64,000 nt of DNA from Trueperella abortisuis (lineage in GTDB: Bacteria > Actinomycetota > Actinomycetes > Actinomycetales > Actinomycetaceae), in NCBI RefSeq assembly GCF_030811095.1, contig NZ_JAUSQL010000001.1, positions 2,108,001 to 2,172,000 on the forward strand, given 5' to 3'. Below, in pieces: positions 24,973 to 34,451 of this stretch (position 1 is the first letter of the stretch; each line of letters begins with the position of its first letter). Below the pieces are notes generated by a model that ran no database searches, was not told where the DNA came from, and worked only from the letters and a program-made list of their open reading frames with translations. The position numbers were made by a program, and so were the translations under genes.

Positions 24973-26556
24973 TCAGCGCTGTCCCGCCACGTAGTCAACC
25001 ACGGAGTGGATGTGATCCTGGTTGACCGCGTACTGCTCGACGTACTTGTCCGCGAAGAACTTGTACTCCTCGTGGCGATTCATGTTCGGTTCGACGCGCT
25101 CGCGCTCGTGAACCATGTGGTCCGCGGCGTCCTGCACCGAGTCGTACAGGCCCGCGCCGGCGGCGGCGAGGATGCACGAGCCGAGGGTGACGGCGTCGCC
25201 AACCTCCGTCAGCGTGATCGGCACGCCGGTGACGTCCGCGTGCATCTGGGTCCACTCGCGCGACTTGGTCGCACCGCCACAGGCGATGAACTCCTGAACC
25301 TCGAAACCGACGTCGCGAAGCTTGCGCAAGGATGCCTCGACGCCGTAGCACACCGCCTCCTGGATGGCCCGGTAGACGTGCTCGCGGGTGTGGGACAGCG
25401 ACAGGCCGGTGAAGACGCCGCGCGCCTTCGCGTCCGACCACGGGGTGCGGTTGCCCTGGAAGTACTCGTTGATGATGAGGCCGTCGCAGCCGATCGGGAT
25501 GTCCTTCGAGCGGGTGTTCATCACGTCGTAGGCGCCGATGCCGATCTCGGTGGCCGCCTTCTCAATGTCCTGGCAGAACTGGTCCTTGAACCACTTGAGC
25601 ACCGATCCCGACGACGTCAGCGACATCTCCACCGTGTACTGTCCAGGCACGACGCCGTCCGTGTAACCGCCGAAGAAGCCCGGACCGGACAGCGGCTCCG
25701 TGGTCTGACCGGACATGACGTGGGAGGATCCCGTCACCAGCGACATCTTGCCCGGCTGGAGGGCGTTCAGCCCGATCTGGCCGTGCCAGGCGTCTCCGCC
25801 GCCCTGCGCCACCGGGGTGCCCGGGATGAGGCCGAGGGCTTCCGCCGCGCGCTTCGTCAGGCCGCCGATCGGGACGCCGAGATCCACCACCCGCTCCGGG
25901 AGCTTGTCGAAGACGTCGCCCGCGCCCGCCTGCTCGTACAGGTCCACCGGCCAGCCTCCGTTATCGCGATCGTAGTAGGCGCGGTGGGCTGCGGTATTGA
26001 TGTTCTGGGTCCACTGCTCGGTGAGCTGGTAGGTCAGCCAGTCCGGGGCGTCAAGCAGCTTATATGCCCGCTTGTAGACGTCGGGCTCGTTCTCGCGCAG
26101 CCAGGCCGCCTTGAACGGGTACCACTCAGCCGTGGGAGGCAGGGTGCCGCCGCCCGTGTAGCGGGTGGCCGGGGAGGTCGAATCCGCCACGCGCGCCGCC
26201 TGCTCCGTAGCGCGCACGTCCATCCACATGATCGCGTTGCGGAGGGCCTCGCCGTTCTTATCCATCGGCACCACTGTCATCGTGGTGGCGTCATAGGAGA
26301 TTCCGGCGATCTCGGGCGGCTCGATGCCGGCTCGGGCCATCACCCGGTGCGTGGAGGCAACCAGCGCCTGCCACCAATCCGCCGGGCTCTGCTCCGCCCA
26401 GCCGGGGCGCGGGTGGGTGGTGGTGTAGGGGGTGGCCGCGAAGGCAATCGGCGAGCCGACGGTGTCAAAGATACCGACTCGACACGACTCCGTCCCGAAA
26501 TCGATGCCCATGAGGTAGGGCCCCAGGGTGTAGCGGTTGACTGCTGCTGTAGACAT
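24973..26556 (-). CDS. FGGY-family carbohydrate kinase (ribulo-/ribitol kinase-like)
   Basis: 527 residues. LMGIDFGTESCRVGIFD, GISYDATTMTVVPMD, NAIMWMDVRA, GGGDAWHGQIG, SSHVMSGQ, INEYFQGNRTPWSD and EFIACGGATKSREWTQM place it among FGGY kinases near the ribulokinase/YDR109c group. It differs clearly from the other two FGGY genes in the cluster, so three different substrates or steps are likely. ATG 26556 has GGAAGAGAAG ahead. First gene of the tightly packed part of the operon. Confidence 0.9.
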   Translation of the reverse strand: MSTAAVNRYTLGPYLMGIDFGTESCRVGIFDTVGSPIAFAATPYTTTHPRPGWAEQSPADWWQALVASTHRVMARAGIEPPEIAGISYDATTMTVVPMDKNGEALRNAIMWMDVRATEQAARVADSTSPATRYTGGGTLPPTAEWYPFKAAWLRENEPDVYKRAYKLLDAPDWLTYQLTEQWTQNINTAAHRAYYDRDNGGWPVDLYEQAGAGDVFDKLPERVVDLGVPIGGLTKRAAEALGLIPGTPVAQGGGDAWHGQIGLNALQPGKMSLVTGSSHVMSGQTTEPLSGPGFFGGYTDGVVPGQYTVEMSLTSSGSVLKWFKDQFCQDIEKAATEIGIGAYDVMNTRSKDIPIGCDGLIINEYFQGNRTPWSDAKARGVFTGLSLSHTREHVYRAIQEAVCYGVEASLRKLRDVGFEVQEFIACGGATKSREWTQMHADVTGVPITLTEVGDAVTLGSCILAAAGAGLYDSVQDAADHMVHERERVEPNMNRHEEYKFFADKYVEQYAVNQDHIHSVVDYVAGQR

Positions 26557-26690
26557 CTTCTCTTCCTTGCGTTTGTTAAAGTGGGTGCGCCGCTTCGGCG
26601 CATGCTATCTGTTGCGCGGGCTCGCCCGCGGGAGTGGGCCGGTTGCGACGTGCCCGGCGCCGGCGTCGTTGCCCGGCGCCGGCGGCGTCG
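26557..26690. repeat. GC-rich spacer with repeated GCCCGGCGCCGGCG
   Basis: Between the phosphatase and kinase genes. GCCCGGCGCCGGCG occurs twice (about 26650-26663 and 26670-26683), each self-complementary, and GCGGGCTCGCCCGC lies ahead. Hairpins here could end transcription from the phosphatase gene. Confidence 0.45.
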
Positions 26691-27542
26691 TTAATCCTCG
26701 TCCGTGTCAGACCACCCCCACTGGGCGCGAATGTCATCGGGGATGAGGTGATCGATGCGATCCAGGACGAACGTGGGCTGATGGGCCGGATCGAGGGCCT
26801 CGGCCTCCTCGGCCGTGCTGTCCCCCGTCAGGAGCAACGCGGAGGCCATCCCCGTGTTGATCGCCATCCCGATGTCGGTGTGGAGGCGGTCGCCCACCAT
26901 CAGGCAGTTCGCGGGGTCCACGTCCAAATCCCCGAGCGCCGCCTCGAGCATCGCCGGCTCCGGCTTGCCCATGTTTGCCCGGAGCTTCGTTCCCGTACAG
27001 GCCTCGATGGCCGCCACGATGGAGGCCGCGTCCGGCTCGCCGCGCCCGCCCGGGAACGGGCAGTAGCGATCCGGGTTCGTGGTGATGAGGAAGGCCCGCT
27101 TGTGGAACCAGATCGCATCGAAGGCGATCTGCAGCTTGCGGTACTCAAACGTGCGATCGTAGGAGGCAATCACAATGTCGATCTCCTCCGGGTTCTCGCT
27201 CATCTTGATGCCGGCCTCGCGGAGCGCCTTCTTCAGTGGCTCCTCGGAAATGGGGAAGACCGTCGCATCCGGATAGTGCGCCTTGAGCCAGCGGGTGGTG
27301 GTCACCACCGTGTTCGCGATCTCGCTCAGCGGTGCCGGAATCCCCAGCCGGCCCAGCTTCTCCACGTAGTCCTGGGGGTCCTTCGTGGGGTTGTTTGACA
27401 GGAAGCGCACCGGCTTGCCCAGCTCGCGTAAGCCCTCAATGAGTCGCTTCGCGCCCGGGAGCAGGTGGTCGCCGAGGTAGATGGTGCCGTCCTGGTCGAA
27501 GACGTAGGCGTCGTAGAGCTTGGTCGGAGAAGAGTATTCCAT
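26691..27542 (-). CDS. HAD-superfamily sugar phosphatase, AraL/NagD type
   Basis: 283 residues, HAD class IIA. Motif I FDQDGTIYLGD, motif II RFLSNNPT, motif III Lys region, and motif IV MVGDRLHTDIGMA, with the C2 cap between residues about 90-190. AraL of Bacillus subtilis is a member and dephosphorylates accumulated sugar phosphates, which would protect the cell when three kinases act at once. ATG 27542 has AGGGA ahead. Same strand as and upstream of the kinase-araM genes. Confidence 0.9.
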   Translation of the reverse strand: MEYSSPTKLYDAYVFDQDGTIYLGDHLLPGAKRLIEGLRELGKPVRFLSNNPTKDPQDYVEKLGRLGIPAPLSEIANTVVTTTRWLKAHYPDATVFPISEEPLKKALREAGIKMSENPEEIDIVIASYDRTFEYRKLQIAFDAIWFHKRAFLITTNPDRYCPFPGGRGEPDAASIVAAIEACTGTKLRANMGKPEPAMLEAALGDLDVDPANCLMVGDRLHTDIGMAINTGMASALLLTGDSTAEEAEALDPAHQPTFVLDRIDHLIPDDIRAQWGWSDTDED

Positions 27543-27626
27543 GTTATTCCCTATCTCTGGGTGGTCGGGGGTGGCTCCGGCGGCGAGGCCGGTGTGGCGG
27601 GCACGGTGCCCGAGTACGGGGCCGGG

Positions 27627-27697
27627 CGGAGGTCCGCGGTCGGATCCGAGTGCGCGGCCAGTCGGAGGTCCGCGGTCGGATCCGAGTGCGCGGCCAG
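27627..27697. repeat. Two tandem 35-bp copies, 36-bp period
   Basis: Positions 27627-27661 and 27663-27697 are identical (CGGAGGTCCGCGGTCGGATC...). They fill the spacer between the permease terminator and the phosphatase start. Function unknown; could be slipped-strand duplication. Confidence 0.8.
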
Positions 27698-27765
27698 CGC
27701 GAGCGGAGATCCCAGCTCAAGTCAAGAGCCGGGCGCGAACCGACGCTCGGCTCGCGTGAGGCGTG

Positions 27766-27792
27766 GCTCCCGCCCGGATTCCGGGCGGGAGC
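27766..27792 (-). terminator. Terminator after the permease gene
   Basis: GCTCCCGCCCGGA-T-TCCGGGCGGGAGC, perfect over 13 positions on each side, begins 5 bases after the permease stop. It separates that gene from the phosphatase and kinases. Confidence 0.8.
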
Positions 27793-27797
27793 GCGGA

Positions 27798-28820
27798 CTA
27801 CATGGCGGCGACGGCCAGCAGGTGGATGACCGTGGTGCCGATCCAGATGGTGAAGGCCGGGGGATCAATGTGGGTGTCACCGTTCGAGCAGGTGGTGCGG
27901 GCGAGGAACTCGCCAAGCAGACCCGCAAGCAAACCGGCGATACCGCCGATGATGCAGGCGATCGCCAGCTGACCGGACGTCCACATAGTCGGATCCGACG
28001 TGCCCGCGATGACGGGCATGAAACGCATCGCCGCGATGGAGGCGAGGATCGTCATATGGTGGGTCACCGGCGTCGGTAGCCCACACGTGAGGAAGATCAG
28101 CGTCACGGCCGAGATCGCCCAGCCAAGCAACTGCGCATGGTTGGTGATCGCGCCGCCGGAGGTCGCGAAGAACATCTGAACCACTGCCAGCGTACCGAAC
28201 GCGGCCAGCAGGCCGGACGTCAGGCCGTGGGCGGCGCTCACCGACCACTTCTCCTGATGGGCAACCCAGTGCTTGCCCTCGCCCACCTCTAGCAGGCCGA
28301 TTCCGTTGACCTTGCCGAACAGGCCCGTCTTACCGAAGATGAAACGGGTGATGATCGCGATGATGATGATGGTCAGCGCCACCGTGTCAGTGGAGCCGAT
28401 CGTGCCCGTGCCGTACTGCAACACAGGGTCAGTGCTGATGCCCGGCAACAGGAAGACGATGGCCAGGTTCATGATGTAACCGATCATGCCGGTCACACCG
28501 CCGACCGCGAGAATATCCCAACGTCCAAGGCCGGCCAGCGGCGTGACGATATCTCTTCCGTTTGTTCCCTTTGGCATCACGCCCTTCCAGGCGGCATAGG
28601 CGGCCGCCGTAGCGCCGCCCGCGAAGGCGATGTGCGGGCCGAAGACCGGGCCGAACACCACCGAATCCATGAACGGGCTGGCGTCAATGCCGGCCATGTA
28701 CACGCCGAGGCCGATGAGGTACATTAAACCGGTGAAGATGAAGGCCGTCTGACCACCAATGGCCGCGCCAAAAGCGCCACCTCCAAAGGCGGCGACCAGC
28801 CAGAAGATATCAATTTCCAT
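27798..28820 (-). CDS. Uncharacterised multi-span permease of the polyol cluster
   Basis: 340 residues, about nine or ten hydrophobic helices with short loops, many Gly; no ATP site, no PTS motif. Recognisable stretches are FGPHIAFAGGATAAAYAAWKG and LTCGLPTPVTHHMTILASI. No well-described transporter family is recognised. ATG 28820 was chosen (AGGAG 5 bases ahead) in place of an upstream start that adds a poor N-terminus. As the only membrane protein of the cluster it is the natural candidate for sugar or polyol entry (inference). Confidence 0.75.
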   Translation of the reverse strand: MEIDIFWLVAAFGGGAFGAAIGGQTAFIFTGLMYLIGLGVYMAGIDASPFMDSVVFGPVFGPHIAFAGGATAAAYAAWKGVMPKGTNGRDIVTPLAGLGRWDILAVGGVTGMIGYIMNLAIVFLLPGISTDPVLQYGTGTIGSTDTVALTIIIIAIITRFIFGKTGLFGKVNGIGLLEVGEGKHWVAHQEKWSVSAAHGLTSGLLAAFGTLAVVQMFFATSGGAITNHAQLLGWAISAVTLIFLTCGLPTPVTHHMTILASIAAMRFMPVIAGTSDPTMWTSGQLAIACIIGGIAGLLAGLLGEFLARTTCSNGDTHIDPPAFTIWIGTTVIHLLAVAAM

Positions 28821-29074
28821 GTGGACTCCTTTGTCAAGGGCGATATACGTGTGTGAGAACGCCGAGCCAACGCTGGCTGGTGACGATCCGTAGCTAGATT
28901 CCTGACCCGCCGCCATCTCACAACCCTTGTGCTACAGCGGCGTTACGGCCGGCCATTGCCGGGCCAGTTCTCTATCTGTTGTCCCACGCTAGCATCGAGG
29001 TTGTTGCTTTTCACATGAGTGACGACAATATGCTCAAAGGTGCTGTGCCCGCCTGCCGGGCCGGAGGGCGGGTG
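28821..29074. other. Intergenic region upstream of permease
   Basis: No coding region seen. It should hold the permease promoter on the minus strand, and the former promoter of the SorC-type regulator on the plus strand. An AT-richer core (TTGTTGCTTTTCACATGAG near 29000-29020) stands out. Confidence 0.4.
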
Positions 29075-29152
29075 GCCCTTCACGGGACGATTTGGGCCGC
29101 ATCTTCAGATATACGAAGATGCGGCCCAAATCGTCCCGGCTAGGTCCGGGTA
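29075..29152. repeat. Palindromic repeat, copy 1
   Basis: A 78-base unit: GCCCTTCAC, then a 23-base arm (29084-29106), loop AGATATAC, a perfectly matching 23-base arm (29115-29137), then GGCTAGGTCCGGGTA. It cuts off the start of the SorC remnant. Copy 2 is at 31040-31117 in the same flank orientation but with the loop reverse-complemented. Confidence 0.95.
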
Positions 29153-29153
29153 G

Positions 29154-29405
29154 GCCGGCTACTCGGGGAAGACCCAGGCCGAGGTTGCCCGCGACCTGCA
29201 CATTTCGCGACCCACCGTATCCAAGTTGCTCGCCTACGCCCAGCGCCAGGGCTTTATCCGCATCAGTGTCATCGATCCGCGCGACCAAAGCAAGGACGTC
29301 ATCGCCAAACTCAAGCAGCGCTATGGTCTGATCGACGTTGTGCTCGTCTCTCCCCCGCTGCCCACCCTGGATTCGCTACGCAATTCTCTTGCGGCAGCCG
29401 CGGCC
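29154..29405 (+). pseudogene. SorC-family sugar-binding regulator, both ends missing
   Basis: The reading frame has the HTH of a SorC/DeoR-type sugar regulator (SGKTQAEVARDLHISRPTV, SKLLAYAQRQGFIRISVID) and the start of its sugar domain (DVIAKLKQRYGLIDVVLVS). A stop at 29151 inside repeat copy 1 removes the first 15 or so residues, and the frame loses similarity near 29405 where another gene's remnant begins. About 85 of an expected 310 residues remain. Not likely functional. Confidence 0.8.
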
Positions 29406-30189
29406 CGCCACCGAGATCTCGGACACCTACGGCTGTTTCGCCTTCCATTCTGGGTTGCTCGCGGCGGGGTGCCCCGCTCCCGATGACGACCACCCGCTCC
29501 ACGGCGAGTTCCCCTGCGCTCCCATGCAGGAGGCCTGGTTGGAAATCGAGGAGGGCGCGGTCCGCGTGGTTTCTATGCGCGAATACGTGCGCGGTTTTGG
29601 GCACCACTATCGCGCTACACCGTCTGTGCGGCTCGAGGCCGGAGCCTCCGACTTCGAGATCTCACTGTCCGTGACGAACCTCAGCGAGTACCAACCCATG
29701 CCGCTGCAGTACATGTGCCACATGAACTACGCCTTCGTTGAGGGCGGCACGATGAGCCAGTCTCTGCCCGAGGGGGCGTTCAAGCTGCGCCGCTCCATCC
29801 CCGCGCACGTGACACCCACCCGGCGGTGGACCGAGATCAACGAACAGATCCTCGCGGGCAAGATCGATGCCGACTCGCTCGACACCGCCAAGGAGTTCGA
29901 TCCGGAGATCGTCTACTTCGCCGACGACCTCCCCTCCTACGGCGACGACCTCGAATTCACGCTGAGCAGCACCGAGGGGCACACCTTCTTCGTCGAGTTC
30001 TCCTCGAAAGAATTCCCCGTGGCGACAAGGTGGCTTCTCTATAATGCTGATCAACAGGTCGCGGCCTTCGTCTTGCCTGGCACATCACGGCCTGAGGGAC
30101 GTAACGCGGCCGCGAAGTGCGGCACGCTCATCACGCTCAACGCAGGGGAAACAAAGAAGTTCACGGTGAAGACAGGAGTACGCAACTAA
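29406..30189 (+). pseudogene. DUF4432 aldose-1-epimerase-like protein, N-terminal part missing
   Basis: From about ATEISDTYGCFAFHSGLL the frame matches DUF4432 (galactose-mutarotase-like) proteins through GHHYRATPSVRLEAG, YMCHMNYAF and a full C-terminus. About 260 residues remain of the usual 340-plus. Upstream the same stretch is the SorC remnant in a different frame, so a deletion joined the two genes. An ATG at 29338 could still start a product, but with an unrelated N-terminus. Ends at the ribokinase start. Confidence 0.75.
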
Positions 30190-31118
30190 TGGACATTGCA
30201 GTCATCGGATCCAACATGGTCGACCTCATCTCGTACATCGACCGGATGCCCGGCGAGGGCGAAACGGTCGAGGCGCCCAGCTTCGCCATCGGTTGCGGCG
30301 GCAAGGGCGCGAACCAGGCGGTGGCAAGTGCGCGCCTCGGCTCGGAGGTGTTCATGCTGACCCGCGTGGGCAACGACGTCTTCGCCGACAACACGATCGA
30401 CAACTTCCGCCGCAACGGCATCGACACCGAGTTCGTGCTGCGCACCGACACCACCTCGGGTGTGGCGCCGATCTTCGTGGACCCGCAGTCGCACAACTCG
30501 ATCATCATCGTCAAGGGCGCCAATGGCCACCTCTCCCCCGCCGACATCGACGCCGCCGCCCACAAGATCTCCGCCTGCCAACTCATCGTGTTGCAGCTGG
30601 AGATCCCGCTCGAGACCGTGTACGCCGCCATCCAGTTCGGCAAGGAACACGGCATCCCGGTGCTGCTCAATCCGGCGCCCGCCCAGCCCGACCTCGAGCT
30701 GGAGAAGGTCAAGGACTGCACGTACTTCGTGCCGAACGAAAGCGAGCTGTCGCTGCTGACGGGCATGCCGGTGGACACGCTGGCCGACATCGAAAACGCC
30801 GCCCACGCCCTGCTCGATTCGGGCATTCGCGACGTCATCGTCACGCTCGGTTCCAAGGGTGCGCTGTGGGTCAACGGCGCCGGGGCGCGGCTTTTCGAGG
30901 CGCCCACGGTTGATGCCGTGGACACCACCGGGGCAGGCGATGCCTTCATCGGCTGCTTCTCGCACGAGCTCGTGGCCAACGGGGACGTGGAGTCCGCCAT
31001 CCAGACGGCGATCCGCTACGCCTCCGACTCCGTCGGGCCGCCCTTCACGGGACGATTTGGGCCGCATCTTCGTATATCTGAAGATGCGGCCCAAATCGTC
31101 CCGGCTAGGTCCGGGTAA
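30189..31118 (+). CDS. rbsK: Ribokinase (PfkB family), C-terminus replaced by repeat
   Basis: About 309 residues. N-terminal VIGSNMVDLISYIDRMPGEGE, GGKGANQAVASARLG, and the catalytic DTTGAGDAFIGCFSHEL identify a ribokinase. AGGAG precedes ATG 30189, which overlaps the previous stop. After YASDSV the family sequence stops: the last 24 or so codons read through palindromic repeat copy 2. The catalytic Asp is intact, so activity may persist. It probably belonged with the SorC regulator and the epimerase in a pentose operon. Confidence 0.85.
   Translation: MDIAVIGSNMVDLISYIDRMPGEGETVEAPSFAIGCGGKGANQAVASARLGSEVFMLTRVGNDVFADNTIDNFRRNGIDTEFVLRTDTTSGVAPIFVDPQSHNSIIIVKGANGHLSPADIDAAAHKISACQLIVLQLEIPLETVYAAIQFGKEHGIPVLLNPAPAQPDLELEKVKDCTYFVPNESELSLLTGMPVDTLADIENAAHALLDSGIRDVIVTLGSKGALWVNGAGARLFEAPTVDAVDTTGAGDAFIGCFSHELVANGDVESAIQTAIRYASDSVGPPFTGRFGPHLRISEDAAQIVPARSG
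31040..31117. repeat. Palindromic repeat, copy 2
   Basis: Same 78-base unit as 29075-29152: arms 31049-31071 and 31080-31102, but loop GTATATCT, the exact reverse complement of copy 1's loop. It encodes the last residues of the ribokinase frame and ends 6 bases from the clpC stop; it can act as a hairpin terminator for both. Confidence 0.95.
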
Positions 31119-31123
31119 ACCAC

Positions 31124-33697
31124 CTACTCCTGGTCGGCACCGGAGTCCTCCCCCGCCGACATCAGCGAAGTCGCCTGCGCCAGGCCGTCGATCTGCTCGG
31201 CCTCAGCGGCGGGCTTGACACCCTGCGGCAGCTGGTAGTCCGAATCCTGCCCGGTGAATGTGAACGCCTTCGGGACGGCATCGTGATCCACATCCACCAC
31301 GATCGTCTGCCCCTTCGTGAACTCGCCAAAGAGCAGCTTCTCCGAGAGCATGTCCTCGATCCCGCGCTGAATAGCGCGGCGCAACGGGCGGGCGCCAAGC
31401 ACCGGGTCGTAACCCTGCTCGGCGAGGAGCTCCTTGGCCTCATCGGTCAACACGATCGACATGCCCTGATCCCACAAGCGGGCGCCAAGCTTAGCGATCA
31501 TGAGGTCCACGATCTGCAGGATCTCATGCTTCTGCAGCTGCGGGAAGACGATGATGTCGTCCACACGGTTGAGGAACTCGGGGCGGAAGTGGTTCTTCAG
31601 CTCCTCCGATACGCGACCCTTCATACGCTCGTATGAGGTCTGCGTGTCGGCGTCGAACTGGAAGCCGGTCTGCACACCCTTGGCGATGTCCTTCGTGCCG
31701 AGGTTGGTGGTCATGATGATGATCGTGTTCTTGAAGTCCACCACGCGACCCTGCGAATCGCTCAGTCGCCCCTCCTCCAGAATCTGGAGCAGCGAATTGA
31801 AGAGGTCCTGGTGGGCCTTCTCCACCTCGTCGAACAGCACCACGGAGAACGGCTTGCGGCGGACCTTCTCGGTCAGCTGGCCGCCCTCCTCGTAACCCAC
31901 GTATCCCGGAGGCGCGCCGAACAGTCGCGAGACGGTGTGCTTCTCGGAGTATTCGGACATGTCAAGCGTGATGAGCGAGTCCTCGTCCCCAAAGAGGAAC
32001 TCCGCGAGCGCCTTCGCCAGCTCCGTCTTACCCACGCCGGTGGGGCCGGCGAAGATGAACGAGCCGCCGGGGCGGTTCGGATCCTTCAGCCCAGCGCGGG
32101 TGCGGCGGATCGCCTGCGACAGCGCGGTGACGGCTTCATCCTGGCCGATGACGCGCTTGTGCAGCTCTTCCTCCATGCGCAGCAACTTGGCGGACTCGGC
32201 CTCGGTGAGCTTGAAGACGGGGATGCCCGTGGCCATCGAGAGCACCTCGGTGATGAGATCCTCGTCCACCACCGACACGACGTCGAGGTCGCCCTCCTTC
32301 CAGGCCTTCTCACGCTCGGCTCGCTTGGCGGTGAGCTGCTGCTCCTGGTCGCGTAGCGAGGCGGCCTTCTCGAAGTCCTGGCCGTCGATGGCGGCCTCCT
32401 TCGCGCGCTTGACCTCGCCGATCTGCTCGTCTAGCTCACGCAGCTCGGGCGGGGCGGTCATCTTGCGGATGGCCAGCCGGGCGCCGGCTTCGTCGATGAG
32501 GTCGATCGCCTTGTCTGGCAGGAAGCGATCGTTGATGTAGCGGTCCGCCAGCGTCGCTGCGGCCTCGAGCGCCTCGTCCGTGATGGTCACGCGATGGTAG
32601 GCCTCGTAGCGGTCGCGCAGACCCTCGAGGATTGCGATGGTCTCCTTCACCGACGGTTCCTCGACCTGGATCGGCTGGAAACGACGCTCGAGCGCCGCGT
32701 CCTTCTCGATGTACTTGCGGTACTCGTCTAGGGTGGTCGCGCCGATCACCTGCAGCTCGCCGCGCGCCATCATAGGCTTGAGCAACGACGCCGCGTCCAG
32801 CGCGCCCTCGGCCGCGCCCGCGCCTACAAGGGTGTGGATCTCGTCAATGAAGAGGATGATGTCGCCGCGGGTGTTGATTTCCTTAAGGATCTTCTTCATC
32901 CGCTCCTCGAAGTCGCCACGGTAGCGCGAACCCGCCACCAGCGAACCCATGTCGAGCGAGTAGAGCTGCTTATCCTTGAGGGTCTCCGGCACGTCCCCGG
33001 CAGCGATCGCCTGGGACAGGCCCTCGACCACCGCCGTCTTACCCACGCCGGGTTCGCCGATGAGCACGGGGTTGTTCTTCGTACGCCGAGAGAGCACCTG
33101 CATGACGCGCTGGGTCTCATTGTGGCGCCCGATCACCGGGTCGAGCTTGTTCTCGCGTGCCGCCTGGGTGAGGTTGCGCCCGTACTGATCGAGGATGGTG
33201 GAGCCGGCCTTCTGGCCCTCGCGAGCGCCGCCACCGCCGACACCCACGGCTTCCTTCCCCTGGTAGCCCGACAGCAGCTGCGTGACCTGCTGGCGAACCC
33301 GCCCCAGGTCCGCCCCCAGCTTGACCAGCACCTGCGCGGCCACGCCGTCCTGCTCGCGGCACAGGCCGAGCAGCAGGTGCTCGGTGCCGATGTAGGAATG
33401 GCCGAGCTGGAGCCCCTCACGCATGGCGTATTCGAGGACCTTCTTGGCGCGCGGGGTGAACGGGATGTGGCCCGACGGCTGCTCCTGGCCCTCGCCAATG
33501 ATCTCGATGACCTGCTCCTGCACGGCGTCGTACGTGATCCCCAGCGACTCAAGCGCCTTGGCCGCCACGCCCTCGCCCTCCTTGATGAGGCCCAGCAGGA
33601 TGTGCTCGGTGCCGAGGTAGTTATGCTTGAGGTTGCGCGCGGACTCCTGGGCGAGCACAATGACCCGCCGAGCGCGGTCTGTAAACCGTTCAAACAA
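31124..33697 (-). CDS. clpC: ClpC AAA+ unfoldase of the Clp protease
   Basis: 857 residues, full ClpC. Two N-terminal Clp repeats ([32 protein letters not shown]), first AAA module ([27 protein letters not shown]), a middle coiled-coil region around residues 410-460, second AAA module ([27 protein letters not shown]). It feeds substrates to ClpP in the cytosol. The frame is open to 33901, but TTG 33697 has GAAGGAG ahead and gives the family start [13 protein letters not shown] starts are rare but fit here. A ClgR-like box lies upstream. Confidence 0.97.
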   Translation of the reverse strand: MFERFTDRARRVIVLAQESARNLKHNYLGTEHILLGLIKEGEGVAAKALESLGITYDAVQEQVIEIIGEGQEQPSGHIPFTPRAKKVLEYAMREGLQLGHSYIGTEHLLLGLCREQDGVAAQVLVKLGADLGRVRQQVTQLLSGYQGKEAVGVGGGGAREGQKAGSTILDQYGRNLTQAARENKLDPVIGRHNETQRVMQVLSRRTKNNPVLIGEPGVGKTAVVEGLSQAIAAGDVPETLKDKQLYSLDMGSLVAGSRYRGDFEERMKKILKEINTRGDIILFIDEIHTLVGAGAAEGALDAASLLKPMMARGELQVIGATTLDEYRKYIEKDAALERRFQPIQVEEPSVKETIAILEGLRDRYEAYHRVTITDEALEAAATLADRYINDRFLPDKAIDLIDEAGARLAIRKMTAPPELRELDEQIGEVKRAKEAAIDGQDFEKAASLRDQEQQLTAKRAEREKAWKEGDLDVVSVVDEDLITEVLSMATGIPVFKLTEAESAKLLRMEEELHKRVIGQDEAVTALSQAIRRTRAGLKDPNRPGGSFIFAGPTGVGKTELAKALAEFLFGDEDSLITLDMSEYSEKHTVSRLFGAPPGYVGYEEGGQLTEKVRRKPFSVVLFDEVEKAHQDLFNSLLQILEEGRLSDSQGRVVDFKNTIIIMTTNLGTKDIAKGVQTGFQFDADTQTSYERMKGRVSEELKNHFRPEFLNRVDDIIVFPQLQKHEILQIVDLMIAKLGARLWDQGMSIVLTDEAKELLAEQGYDPVLGARPLRRAIQRGIEDMLSEKLLFGEFTKGQTIVVDVDHDAVPKAFTFTGQDSDYQLPQGVKPAAEAEQIDGLAQATSLMSAGEDSGADQE

Positions 33698-34001
33698 GTT
33701 GGACTCCTTCAAAATAATCTCGCGAGGTCGTGCATCTCCTCGCGATTCCTCATTCACCTTAACGACGACGCCGCCCCGCTCGTCCGCCGTTTCGCCACAG
33801 GCGTGAGACAGCGCGGGACTTTTGCCCTGTGCGAAAGGCGGAGATCTGCGACGTTTTCTCACGACGACGTCGTGCGGCTCGCGCCGGGCATCTTCCGGCA
33901 CTCCACGCTCGCTGGCGCGCGTTCGCCCCGCCCGTTGGTGCCCGCTTTTCGGCGCCCGCCTGTCAGCGCAGGCCGGTGAGCGCCGGGGTGCCAGTGGCGG
34001 G
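33698..34001. other. clpC upstream region
   Basis: No gene supported. It holds the clpC promoter, an inverted repeat CGCGAGG/CCTCGCG close to the clpC start (about 33731-33755), and a ClgR-like box at 33793-33803. Confidence 0.5.
33793..33803. promoter_or_regulatory. Candidate ClgR operator of clpC
   Basis: CGCC-ACA-GGCG inverted repeat, about 95 bases before the clpC TTG. It matches the actinobacterial ClgR pattern CGCYNANRGCG at all but one position. ClgR activates clpC and clpP genes in corynebacteria and streptomycetes. Confidence 0.4.
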
Positions 34002-34451
34002 CTACACCTCGACGAGGATGGTGAACGGCCCGTCGTTGACCAGCTCGACGTCCATCATCGCCCCGAACACACCCGTCTCGACGCGCAGCCCGTAGCCGCG
34101 TACGGCGTCCACAACCGCGTCGAAGATCGGCTCCGCCGCCTCGCCGCCGGCCGCATGCGACCAGCTAGGCTTGCGCCCCTTGCGCACGTCGGCATACAGC
34201 GTGAACTGGGAGACCAGCAGGATGGGGGCGCCGCACTCCTCGGCGCTGACCCGGGCGGCTGGGTCGTCGTCGCCGTCGGGGCCGCGTAGCAGCTTAAGCT
34301 GAGCAATCTTGCGGGCGGTCTTGTCGATCTGGGCGGGCCCGTCGTCATGAGTGACGCCCACGAGCACGCACAGTCCCGGGCCGATCTGCCCCACAATTTG
34401 GCCATCTACCGTGACGGACGCACGCCTTACGCGTTGGATAACTGCGCGCAT
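34002..34451 (-). CDS. dtd: D-aminoacyl-tRNA deacylase
   Basis: 149 residues, normal DTD length. MRAVIQRVRRASVTVDG at the start, the catalytic VSQFTLYADVRKGRKPSW loop, and the NDGPFTILVE end are family hallmarks (SQxxL and NxGPxT motifs). It hydrolyses D-amino acids from tRNA in the cytosol. ATG 34451 overlaps the stop of the DUF2516 gene (TAATG), so the two are coupled. Confidence 0.96.
   Translation of the reverse strand: MRAVIQRVRRASVTVDGQIVGQIGPGLCVLVGVTHDDGPAQIDKTARKIAQLKLLRGPDGDDDPAARVSAEECGAPILLVSQFTLYADVRKGRKPSWSHAAGGEAAEPIFDAVVDAVRGYGLRVETGVFGAMMDVELVNDGPFTILVEV

Noticed and set aside
25006..26694. 562-codon plus-strand frame
   Set aside because: Shadow of the FGGY kinase on the minus strand.
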